Positions 38,644-47,696 of a DNA stretch of 64,000 bases are shown here, piece by piece. Below the pieces are notes generated by a model. That model saw only the letters and a list, made by a program, of their open reading frames with translations, was not told where the DNA came from and did not search any database. Made by a program: the position numbers and the translations under genes. Origin of the DNA: Apostichopus japonicus (lineage: Eukaryota; Echinodermata; Holothuroidea; Aspidochirotida; Stichopodidae); assembly GCF_037975245.1 (NCBI RefSeq), contig NC_092580.1, positions 9,523,001-9,587,000 of the forward strand. The letters are read 5' to 3'. Within the stretch, counting starts at the first letter, position 1. Every line of letters starts with the position of its first letter.

Positions 38644-41193
38644 ACAGATGTACTGGTCAAGTGGGATAAAGACAACAGTCAGAATGTTGTTGCATGGAAG
38701 GACCTCGATTCATATGGAGCGACTCTGCCGTCCATTGGGGCCAGAATACGTATGCGGTGGAAAACAGAGTGGTGGGAAGGTGATATTTTGGATTTTAGTA
38801 AAAGAGATGTCTCTGATTCGGATGATGCTTCCAGTGAAGACGAAAGTGAAGATGAATGTGGTGATGATGATATCCCTCTTGCTAGCTATGTCGCAAATCA
38901 ATCAGTCACGCAGGAGAACTCCACTGCGCAGGAGATGTCGACTAAGCAGTCAACATCCTTGTCATATGATCAAGAGAACACAATGAGTATAAATCACCAT
39001 GTATCTTTGTTGCATCCACATACAAATTTGTTACAATCCGTTGCTGCGGAAAAAATCCCGGATAAAGAGGATATGGAAAACAACCTCATTTCAGCAGAGG
39101 GCATCCATGATGAAACATTAAGGTTTGGAAGTTTTTTACAAACATGTGAAAATTCGAACTGCAGTGGAGAAGTGTTTTCTGCATGTGGAAAATGCTTAGC
39201 GCTTCTTTGTTACGATCACTCTATGCTAGACATAGATTGTAAAACACACAGCCTACGAAATGAAGACATGATCTATACCAGCATAGACACAGCTCCAAAC
39301 GAAGTAACAAACAACTCAAGCGTTTTCAAGCTTGACGAGACTGTTCATCAAAATGTTCTGACTGAAATAACAGTTTCATCTCTAGCAAATATTCAGAATT
39401 TTGCCAAAGAACCAGAGTCCTTCCTGGTAGAGGGAGTTGAAAAAGAAAATGCAGCTGTCCAATCACCAATCAAGAAACACAGTAAAAGACGCACAGCCAA
39501 GAAAAATCGTAACTTGGGAAAAGCGTACACAAGTTCAAGCTCTGGAAAGTTTAGTCATGCGAGGAGGAGTTTGGGTGTCAGATGCAAGGGTGACTTCTGT
39601 GAAAAACGTGGGCTATTTTGCAAGCAGTTTAACGACTCGCGACGGCATGGAATCCTTAACTCTTACTACGATCTTGGCGATCTACTGAAGCAGAGGCAAT
39701 GGATTAAGCAACATGTTGCCTCAAATACTCCCATGAAGAGACGACAGAATATGAACGCAGAAAGTCGAAAAAAAGCTTGCTACGCATATTCTCTACCAGG
39801 AGTAAATTCTGAGTTGCTCCCAGTCTGTAGGCAGATGTTCCTTGGTACGGTTGGTATAAGTGAACGACAGGTCAGAACAACCATGGCTAAAATTCAACAG
39901 CATGGTCATATAGAAAATGAAAAAAGAGGCGGAAGACCTCCGAAGATGTTGCAAAGAGACAGAGCACTAAGGGACGATGTTGAAAGACACATTGATAGAT
40001 TCCCTAGAATGGAATCGCATTATTGTAGGAAAAAGACTTCATACCAATATCTGTCACCAGATCTCAATTTAATTAAAATGTATGAGTTGTACCAGCGAGA
40101 ATGTTGCAAAGAGAATAGGATAACAGCCTCTCTGTCATTGTACAAGGATGTATTCTACACAAAAAAACTCAAATTTCATGTACCAAAGAAAGATGTATGT
40201 GGCTTATGTGATACATTCAACAGAGGAAATCAGGACGAGAGAGACAAAATCAAAGGCACTTATGAGAAGCACATCGCTGAAAAGCAGGAAGTTAGGAAGG
40301 TGAAAGAAGTGTTGAAATCCAAAGCCAACACTGACCCATCTTTTCTCCTTGCTAGCTTTGATCTACAGCAAGTACTATACGTACCGAAGTCTGCAAGAGG
40401 TGAGCTTTTCTACAAAAGAAAATTAGCATGTTACAACTTCACAATATGTGAAATAGGGAAAATGGATGGTTTTTGCTATTTCTGGCACGAAGGTATTGCT
40501 CGAAGAGGGGCAAATGAAATTGCATCCAATGTCTACCACTTCCTTTGTGAAGTTGATACAAGAAATGTCTCTGACATCGCTTTCTTTGCAGATGGCTGTT
40601 GCGGGCAGAACAAAAATTCCATTCTGCCAACTATGCTGGGTTATTTTCTAAAATCTTCCAAGAAGGTAGAGAAAATTACAGTGTACTTTTTTGAGACAAA
40701 CCATGGTCAAAACGAAGGTGATTGTATGCACAGTGTAATAGAGAGATCTGTGAAAAGAACAAGTGAGATAATGTTGCCAAGTCAACTTGCGACTGTTATT
40801 AGAATGGCCAGTAAGCGGCCCTATCGCGTAACTGAAGTGCAGACGAGCGATATCACCGACTGGAAGCAGTTGGCAAAAGATCGCGGAGTGCTGAGAGTCA
40901 GGACTTCAGAAGAAGGTGATGCTATTGATTGGACAAACTTCATGGTGATCCAGCTTAATAAGGAATTGCCAAATAAGATATTTTTTAAAAACTCACATCT
41001 ACAATTGAGCTTTTCAAGCATTAACCTAGAGGCCAACAGACGGCGATCAAATCCAGAGGAGAACCTTTCAATGATTGAAACGCCTAAAATATCTAATGTT
41101 AAGTTCGAGGATCTCATGACATTTTGCAATGGAAATACACCAGTAATTTATCACCCTGAACATAAGGCGTTCTATCAAATGCTCCCTCATTAG
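38644..41193 (+). CDS. RNase H-like (DDE/D) transposase, main 3-prime exon
   Basis: An 849-codon exon, numbered here from 38644. The open frame extends upstream only to 38605 with no in-frame ATG, and a pyrimidine tract plus CAG ends at 38643, so the protein starts in an upstream exon. Residues 3-50 look like a small Tudor/chromo-type beta module (VLVKW, WWEGD). An acidic stretch covers 55-76. A B-box-like C6H2 zinc cluster is C168, C173, C181, C184, C189, H192, C199, H202. A basic NLS-like run is 277-289. A second Cys group is C314/C319/C326, a possible helix-turn-helix lies near 395-420 (TVGISERQVR), and there is a CxxC at 519/522. The candidate catalytic core is D573 (FDLQQ), D650 (DGCCGQNKN) and D693 or E700 (GDCMHSVIER). 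The DGCxGQNKN core is typical of large uncharacterised animal transposase-like proteins. The frame is intact to TAG. Family name uncertain. Confidence 0.75.
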   Translation, partial: TDVLVKWDKDNSQNVVAWKDLDSYGATLPSIGARIRMRWKTEWWEGDILDFSKRDVSDSDDASSEDESEDECGDDDIPLASYVANQSVTQENSTAQEMSTKQSTSLSYDQENTMSINHHVSLLHPHTNLLQSVAAEKIPDKEDMENNLISAEGIHDETLRFGSFLQTCENSNCSGEVFSACGKCLALLCYDHSMLDIDCKTHSLRNEDMIYTSIDTAPNEVTNNSSVFKLDETVHQNVLTEITVSSLANIQNFAKEPESFLVEGVEKENAAVQSPIKKHSKRRTAKKNRNLGKAYTSSSSGKFSHARRSLGVRCKGDFCEKRGLFCKQFNDSRRHGILNSYYDLGDLLKQRQWIKQHVASNTPMKRRQNMNAESRKKACYAYSLPGVNSELLPVCRQMFLGTVGISERQVRTTMAKIQQHGHIENEKRGGRPPKMLQRDRALRDDVERHIDRFPRMESHYCRKKTSYQYLSPDLNLIKMYELYQRECCKENRITASLSLYKDVFYTKKLKFHVPKKDVCGLCDTFNRGNQDERDKIKGTYEKHIAEKQEVRKVKEVLKSKANTDPSFLLASFDLQQVLYVPKSARGELFYKRKLACYNFTICEIGKMDGFCYFWHEGIARRGANEIASNVYHFLCEVDTRNVSDIAFFADGCCGQNKNSILPTMLGYFLKSSKKVEKITVYFFETNHGQNEGDCMHSVIERSVKRTSEIMLPSQLATVIRMASKRPYRVTEVQTSDITDWKQLAKDRGVLRVRTSEEGDAIDWTNFMVIQLNKELPNKIFFKNSHLQLSFSSINLEANRRRSNPEENLSMIETPKISNVKFEDLMTFCNGNTPVIYHPEHKAFYQMLPH

Positions 41194-41734
41194 AAGAACT
41201 GAAATAATGTGCTTATCTGTGCTTATCAAAAATTTTATCATCATTAAGTTTGATTACTTTTTGTGAGGGGAACTTTGATCTTGAAAAATGTTAAACTTAT
41301 AGTTTATTTTTAAGTTGAATATTGAGAGGCTGTTTCATCATATTGATGACTTTGTTTGATAGATTTCATCTTGATAATTATATATATGTTTTTCTTCTTA
41401 TCTTTCATCTTATCAGATTCGCTTTTTGTATTTTTATAGTTATAAATATATTTGAATTAGTATTGAACTTTGATAGAATTTAAAAAGATCGTGGAGTGCT
41501 AGCTAAGAGTCAGGACTTGCAGAAGGTGATGCTATTGGGAACTTTGATCTTGAAAAATATAGTTTAAAATATTTAAGTTGAATATTGAAATGTTGTTTCA
41601 TCAAATTGATGACTTTGTTTGATAGTTATAGTTATAAATATATTTGAATTAGTATTGAATTTTGATAGAACTTCAAATGTTATTACATGTTGTGAAAGGT
41701 TTATATTCTGAAAGGTTTATATTCTGCAAATAAA
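41194..41734 (+). other. Transposase 3-prime UTR with internal duplication
   Basis: AATAAA at 41729-41734 is the likely polyadenylation signal. A segment at 41483-41537 is a degraded copy of the coding segment 40875-40927, and it is joined directly to a copy of 41268-41480 (repeated at 41536-41680). The UTR therefore contains a remnant of an internally deleted version of the same gene end. Confidence 0.8.
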
Positions 41735-42061
41735 ATTTTACTTCTTGTTACGTTGGAAACATTTTTTGTGTATAAACTATTTCTTATTTGTCATGCACGA
41801 TGCGCATATTTTCACTGACAAAAATGCAAGTATAGGAGCTAGGGTTTTAAAAAGGATACTTCGACCACTATTTTTCTAACACAATCTCGCACAGTTCACA
41901 AAACAAGTTATCAAATTGTCCCGTATACACTCGTAAATATGGCACATGTCATTCTGACCCCCGTCCCAAAGTCTCTATTCGGTTGTTACTTTCCCCCGGT
42001 GCCCCCCCCCCGCCCCCCTCCAACGCTAGCTATCACAAGAGAACTGCATTGATATCTACAC

Positions 42062-42194
42062 ACTACGGTGGCGAATGTCATGGTTTTATAGGTAGTAGCT
42101 TTAACATCCAACTTTAACAAAGTGACGAACATGAGACGAATGTTCAAACTTAACTAACTAGACAAGAAAAACGACTTGACATAATGACGAATGT
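42062..42194 (+). repeat. Right subterminal GACGAATG motifs
   Basis: ACTACGGTGGCGAATGTC at 42062, AAAGTGACGAAC at 42118, GAGACGAATGTT at 42132 and AATGACGAATGTT at 42183. They are related to the motif in the 32-bp inverted repeat and to the three left subterminal copies. Confidence 0.6.
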
Positions 42195-42384
42195 TTTTAC
42201 AGTAACATTTCGACTAAATTCAATGTTCTTTGATAATAAATATGAATAGGAATCGAAACCTCAATCTATTTTCTGACAAATAGCGAACTTTTCTAACACA
42301 TTAGCTTATATTTAGAGCACGAAACTACGAAGTGAAAATATCAAAATCTTTAGAGCGCGTTTTCTCAAAACACACTTTTTCGAC

Positions 42385-42416
42385 ATTCGCCACTACGCCA
42401 AAACGGGGACGAATTG
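42385..42416 (-). repeat. Right 32-bp inverted repeat of nested element
   Basis: Perfect reverse complement of 37232-37263. It is followed by CCTTATAC, which shows no further match to the left flank apart from the palindromic AATT. Confidence 0.9.
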
Positions 42417-43987
42417 CCTTATACACTAAAATCCGCCACTACCAAATGTCCAAGAGTCAATACTCTATATAATTCTTGCAAATCTTCCATGTTATCAAAC
42501 CTCATAAATAAAATTTCTTAGTCACGATTGTGACAATGGGCTACTCGAAAGTCATAAGTATAGCCTTTACCTGCGCCTTGTACATTGTTAGCCTTGTTCA
42601 ACGAGTGGTACGCAACTACAATTGAAAATGTGAATTAGCCATTTGCATTAAAAATATGCCCCCTAGAACTACAGAAAACCCATGTTGACATACCAAAAGT
42701 CAAACAAAACAATTAAGCTACGCCACATATATGCTAACTACAAAGACCATTGACCATAACGTTAATATCTGCATAATAGTAGTACAGCCCTCTAAACCAT
42801 GGACAATTTTAGTGCCAGCCTACTGCGTCACAGGTTCAGCGAATAAACATATGGTTAGGCTTGATTTCCCCCATTGACCTAGTGTGTTGTTAGGCTGCCA
42901 TAGGGTTAGAGATATAAGTGACTATTCGGTGAAAATTGTATGCAAGCTTATTTGCGAAACAGTTTCAGTTCAATTCACCACATCGTATTGCAGTGTATGA
43001 AGCAGAGGACCTTCAAGCTGCTGTATAGCTCAGCCCCAGTATGATCATGACACGTGTACTGGACAAACATTCCAGAAACGTTATTGTAATACACCCTTTC
43101 GAGAAAGCATGACCAATTGCTGTAAACCCCCAATCCAGTGATCCAGTGATACATGATATGAAAAGGGATGTTTACGCTCTAGCTGGCTAAAAAAAAGTAC
43201 AGATATGCTGGAGTGCGAAAATTGCCCTACAGCAAACCGATTTTTTTCCACCTAGCTAGGGAGTTTAGGTCCTGTTCTTCACAAGTAGGATTATAGCCTT
43301 CCTGTATGTTAGTCTCTGGTTCACGCTAATGTGCACGTGTACAAGAAGTTAGATTGTGATTTGGTGTCAGTTTTTTTAGATTTTTAAGTCTTAAACATTC
43401 AGGAAAATTGTCCTTGCAAAACATGATTCTTGTACAATTGCAAATAAAACAAGATTAAGGACGGAAATATTAATGCAAGTAACACTTTTATTCACAAATA
43501 GTTACGTTTTAAGCAGTTTTTTATGGGAAATTAGTGCCGGTCGGAAGCAGTGTTTTTCATCCGGAGTGGTGGGCGGAAATCCTCCGTGCTGGTCGGGCCC
43601 GCCTAGTGCCGACCACCGTAGTTATAACGTTGTTCACCGTTACTTTCAGTCAGACAATTTCATCGATTTGAACAGTAAATAAGCTAAGCCCTACTCAGGT
43701 TAACATTTTACGGTTCTGAGAATGAACTTTACAGAAATAAACACAGATAAATTTTTGTGCACATCATAGCCTATTGAATCACGTTAGGCCTATGAGTATG
43801 AGGTATCCTGCACATATCATGCATATGGCATAACGTTAGGCTAGAACGACCAACGTTCGTTGTTGCTAAGCAGAACTAAAAACTGGTAATTTACTTGTCA
43901 TCAATTTGACTATCTATTCTAAAAATACTAAATAAAGAATAACTTGCAATTAAATCACAACTTAGTAAAGTAATAAGATACACCCAC
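42417..43987. other. Outer transposon, right non-coding part
   Basis: No supported gene. A GC-rich patch at about 43530-43640 has GGTCGG/CCGACC inverted segments and a 69-codon plus-strand frame (43473-43682) without any recognisable motif. If the leftward outer gene exists, most of this is its first intron, beginning at the donor at 43987. Confidence 0.45.
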
Positions 43988-44004
43988 CTTGCGATTGCAG
44001 ACAT
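43988..44004 (-). CDS. Candidate first coding exon of leftward outer-transposon gene
   Basis: On the minus strand, ATGTCTGCAATCGCAAG is followed by GTGGGT, a good splice donor. It lies directly downstream of a CpG-rich block with promoter-type motifs and points into the element. It encodes only MSAIA plus two bases of the next codon. The connecting exon was not found, so this is a positional inference. Confidence 0.4.
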
Positions 44005-44037
44005 TTTCTCGGCTCCAGAATTTCTTACTGCAGTATC

Positions 44038-44118
44038 AAATATGGCGTCGGAATCATCAAGAGCAAGAGGCCTGGCGCTTGCAGAGTGCGCACGCGCGGC
44101 TACGTATATCTGACGTCA
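44038..44118 (-). promoter_or_regulatory. CpG-rich promoter with YY1, NRF1 and CRE-type sites
   Basis: The densest CpG patch of the unique region. It contains AAATATGGCG (44038-44047, YY1-like), TGCGCACGCGCG (44087-44098, NRF1-like) and TGACGTCA (44111-44118, a perfect CRE). It lies just upstream, on the minus strand, of the candidate first exon at 43988-44004. A plus-strand ATG at 44042 opens 23 codons before a stop, so rightward or bidirectional initiation is also possible. Confidence 0.5.
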
Positions 44119-44130
44119 TTTGTGAATTCT

Positions 44131-44610
44131 AAATTAGTCAAATGACGAAGACGTTTTAGTACCGGTGCTGGAATATCACCTTAACCTAATTAAGTTTTTG
44201 CTATAAGTAATTATCAATTTCCCCCAAAAATTAGTGGATATTTTTCTTATGACGTCTTAGAGTTTACACTTAACCGAAAATTGTTAAATAGCATATCCAT
44301 TATTCCTTGGGTTTTTAATTATTGGTGATTTTATAAACAATTTTTTAATATTCATCCATATTGTGGCGCGGAAGTTGTTTGTAAGTAAATAACAAAAAAC
44401 CTTGAAGACCAAAAATAACAAATAAAGCTTTGAAATCAAATTTCGTGATTCCCATTGACTAATTATGCTTCGTCACTATTTTGGACAATGACTAACTTTC
44501 ATTGGTCTTTAGCCATTTTAATTAGTCATATGACTGATGAAATTAGTCAAAAATTTTGACTAATGCAAAATTAGTCATTTGACCATTTTGGCATGTGTAT
44601 ATGACTAATT
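44131..44610. repeat. Right subterminal TTAGTCA/TGACTAA cluster
   Basis: Motifs of the left cluster recur as AAATTAGTCAAATGACGAAG (44131), TTGACTAATTATG (about 44456), ATTAGTCATATGACTGATG (44521), AATTAGTCAAAAATTTTGAC (44540), ATTAGTCATTTGACC (44570) and TATGACTAATTA (44600). Their presence at both ends supports one element spanning the whole interval. Confidence 0.75.
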
Positions 44611-44623
44611 AAAACTTACAGTG
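44602..44623 (-). repeat. Right terminal inverted repeat
   Basis: Ends in ACAGTG immediately before the duplicated TA. It is the partner of 32389-32410. Confidence 0.85.
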
Positions 44624-44625
44624 TA
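44624..44625. repeat. TA target site duplication, right
   Basis: Second copy of TA. The satellite resumes here in the register expected from the four unoccupied copies of the site. Confidence 0.93.
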
Positions 44626-45586
44626 CCGATTAATCAAATCTGCGGTACTGATAAGTCGAATGTGCGATACCGATAAATCGAATGTGCGATACCGAAAAAT
44701 CGAAATTACGATACCGATTAATCGAATGTGCGGTACCGATAAATCGAACGTGCGATTCCGATTAATCGAATTGCGATACACATAAATCGAATGTGCGGTA
44801 CGGATAAATCGTATGTGCGGTACCGATTATTCGAATGTGCGATAACGATAAATCGAAAGTGCAATACCGATAAATCGAATTTACGATACCAATAAATCAA
44901 ATGCGGTACCGATAAATCGATATTGCGGTACCGATAAATCGAATGTGCGATACCGATAAATCGAATATACGATACCGATGAATCGAATGTGCGGTACCGA
45001 TAAATAGAAAGTGCGGTACCGATAAATCGGATGTGCGATACCGATAAATCGAATGTGCGATACCGATTAATCGAATCTGCGGTACCGGTAAATCGAATGT
45101 GCGCTACCGATTAATCGAATCTACGGTACCGATGAATCGATTGTGCGGGACCGATAAATCGATTGTGCGGGACCGATAAATCGATTGTGCGGGACCGATA
45201 AATCGATTGTGCGATGCCGATAAATCGAAAGTGCAATACCGATAAATCGAATTAACGATACCGATAAATCGAATGTGCGGTACCGATAAATCGAAAGTGC
45301 GATACCGATAAATCGAATATACGATACCGATTAATCGAATGTGCGGTACCGATAAATAGAAAGTGCGGTACCGATAAATCGAATGTGCGATACCGATAAA
45401 TCGAATGTGCGATACCGATGAATGGAATGTGCGGTACCGATAAATCGGATGTGCGATACCGATAAATCGAATGTGCGGGACCGATAAATCAAATGTGCGA
45501 TACCGATAAATCGAATATAGGGTACCGATAAATCGAATGGGCGGTACCGATGAATCGAAAGTGCGAGACCTATTAATCAAATGTGC

Positions 45587-47696
45587 GGTAGGCTACCGAT
45601 AAATCGATTGTTCGGTTCCGATAATTCGATTCTGCGGTACCGACCAATCGAAAGTGCGGCACAGATAAATCAAATGTGCGAGACCGATTAATCGAATGTG
45701 CGGTAGGCTGTCGATAAATCGATTGTGCTGTACGGATATATCGATTGTACGGTACCGATAAATCGAAAGTGCGGTACCGAAAAATCGAACGTGCGATACC
45801 GATTAATCAAATCTGCGGTACTGATAAATCGAATGTGCGATACCGATGAATCGAATGTGCGATACCGAAAAATCGAACTTACGATACCGATTAATCGAAT
45901 GTGTGGTACCGATAAGTCGAATGTGCGATACCGATAAATCGAATTTACAATACCGATAAATCGAATGTGCGGTACCGATAAATCGATTGTACGGGACCGA
46001 TAAATCGAAAGTGCGGTATCGATAAATCGAACGTGCGATACCGATAAGTCGAATGTGCGATACCGATAAATCGAATGTGCGATACAGATAAATCGAATTT
46101 ACGATACCGATTTATCGAATGTGCGGTAACGATAAATCGATTGTGCGGTACCGATAAACCAAACGTGCGATAATGATAAATCGAATGTGCAATAACGATA
46201 AGTCGAATTTACGATACCGATAAATCGAATGTGCGGTACCGATAAATCGATTATGCGGGACCGATAAATCGAAGGTGCGATACCGATAAATCGAATGCGC
46301 GATACCGATCAATTAAATTAACGATACCGATAAATCGAATTTACGATACCGATAAATCGAATGTGCGGTACCGATAAATCGAAAGTGCGATACCGATAAA
46401 TCGAATATACGATACCGATTAATCGAATGTGCGGTACCGATAAATAGAAAGTGCGGTACCGATAAATCGAATGTGCGATACCGATAAATCGAATGTGCGA
46501 TACCGATGAATGGAATGTGCGGTACCGATAAATCGGATGTGCGATACCGATAAATCGAATGTGCGGGACCGATAAATCAAATGTGCGATACCGATAAATC
46601 GAATATAGGGTACCGATAAATCGAATGGGCGGTACCGATGAATCGAAAGTGCGAGACCTATTAATCAAATGTGCGGTAGGCTACCGATAAATCGATTGTT
46701 CGGTTCCGATAATTCGATTCTGCGGTACCGACCAATCGAAAGTGCGGCACAGATAAATCAAATGTGCGAGACCGATTAATCGAATGTGCGGTAGGCTGCC
46801 GATAAATCGATTGTGCTGTACGGATATATTGATTGTACGGTACCGATAAATCGAAAGTGCGGTACCGAAAAATCGAACGTGCGATACCGATTAATCAAAT
46901 CTGCGGTACTGATAAATCGAATGTGCGATACCGATGAATCGAATGTGCGATACCGAAAAATCGAACTTACGATACCGATTAATCGAATGTGTGGTACCGA
47001 TAAGTCGAATGTGCGATACCGATAAATCGAATTTACAATACCGATAAATCGAATGTGCGGTACCGATAAATCGATTGTGCGGGACCGATAAATCGAAAGT
47101 GCGGTATCGATAAATCGAACGTGCGATACCGATAAGTCGAATGTGCGATACCGATAAATCGAATGTGCGATACAGATAAATCGAATTTACGATACCGATT
47201 TATCGAATGTGCGGTAACGATAAATCGATTGTGCGGTACCGATAAACCAAACGTGCGATAATGATAAATCGAATGTGCAATAACGATAAGTCGAATTTAC
47301 GATACCGATAAATCGAATGTGCGGTACCGATAAATCGATTGTGCGGGACCGATAAATCGAAGGTGCGATACCGATAAATCGAATGCGCGATACCGATCAA
47401 TTAAATTAACGATACCGATAAATCGAATTTACGATACCGATAAATCGAATGTGCGGTACCGATAAATCGAAAGTGCGATACCGATAAATCGAATGTGCGG
47501 TACCGATGAATCGATTGTGTTGGACCGATATTTCGAATGTGCGTTACCGATATATCGAATGTGAGGTACCGATAAATCGAATGTGCGGTACCGATAAATC
47601 AAATGTGCGATGCCGATATATCGAATATTGGGTACCGATAAATCGAATGGGCGGTACCGATAAATCGAAAGTGCGAGACCTATTAATCAAATGTGC
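45587..47696 (+). repeat. Tandem pair, 1088 and 1022 bp
   Basis: The GGTAGGCTACC-type marker occurs at 45587, 46675 and 47697. Positions 45725 and 46112 recur at 46813 and 47200 (offset 1088). The same series also exists in the left arm at 28985-29572, offset 16740. Confidence 0.85.

Larger units (their letters stand above)
37237..42411 (+). mobile_element. Nested TIR DNA transposon carrying the transposase gene
   Basis: A perfect 32-bp inverted repeat, 37232-37263 against 42385-42416, brackets the rightward transposase gene, its promoter region and its polyadenylation signal. The first and last five bases are CAATT/AATTG; if AATT is the 4-bp target duplication, the element runs from CGTCCCC to GGGGACG as given here. 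A motif within the inverted repeat (GTAGTGGCGAAT) recurs in variants at 37384, 37424, 37494, 42062, 42118, 42133 and 42182, as expected for transposase-binding subterminal sites. No inverted similarity was seen outside these limits. A 4-bp duplication is known for the Sola superfamily, and the encoded protein might be of that type, but I cannot confirm it. Confidence 0.7.
32389..44623. mobile_element. 12.2-kb TIR DNA transposon (CACTA-like ends), with nested insert
   Basis: Non-satellite DNA with sharp borders in the array. The ends form an imperfect 22-bp terminal inverted repeat beginning CACTGT (17 of 22 positions match) and flanked by a duplicated TA. Inside both ends are clusters of TTAGTCA/TGACTAA palindromes, the arrangement expected for transposase-binding subterminal repeats. 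CACT-starting termini and dense subterminal repeats are known from the CACTA/Mirage/Chapaev group; a TA duplication fits Mirage better than EnSpm, which normally gives 3 bp. Assignment to that group is inference, because no recognisable CACTA transposase was read. If 37237-42411 is a nested transposon, the original element was about 7 kb. Leftward exon-like fragments lie at 43988-44004, 35286-35371 and 33252-33846. Confidence 0.85.

Noticed and set aside
37024-42884. Shared CCATTGACC-TAGTG motif at 37024 and about 42871
   Set aside because: The match is about 14 bases with a one-base difference and lies outside the nested element's borders; it is too short to call a repeat.
43473-43682. 69-codon plus-strand ORF in the GC-rich patch
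   Set aside because: No motif, no splice context, and the frame crosses inverted GC-rich segments; it looks like chance.
32387-44625. Tc1/mariner element because of the TA duplication
   Set aside because: The size, CACTGT termini, subterminal palindrome arrays and absence of a mariner-type DDE frame do not fit.
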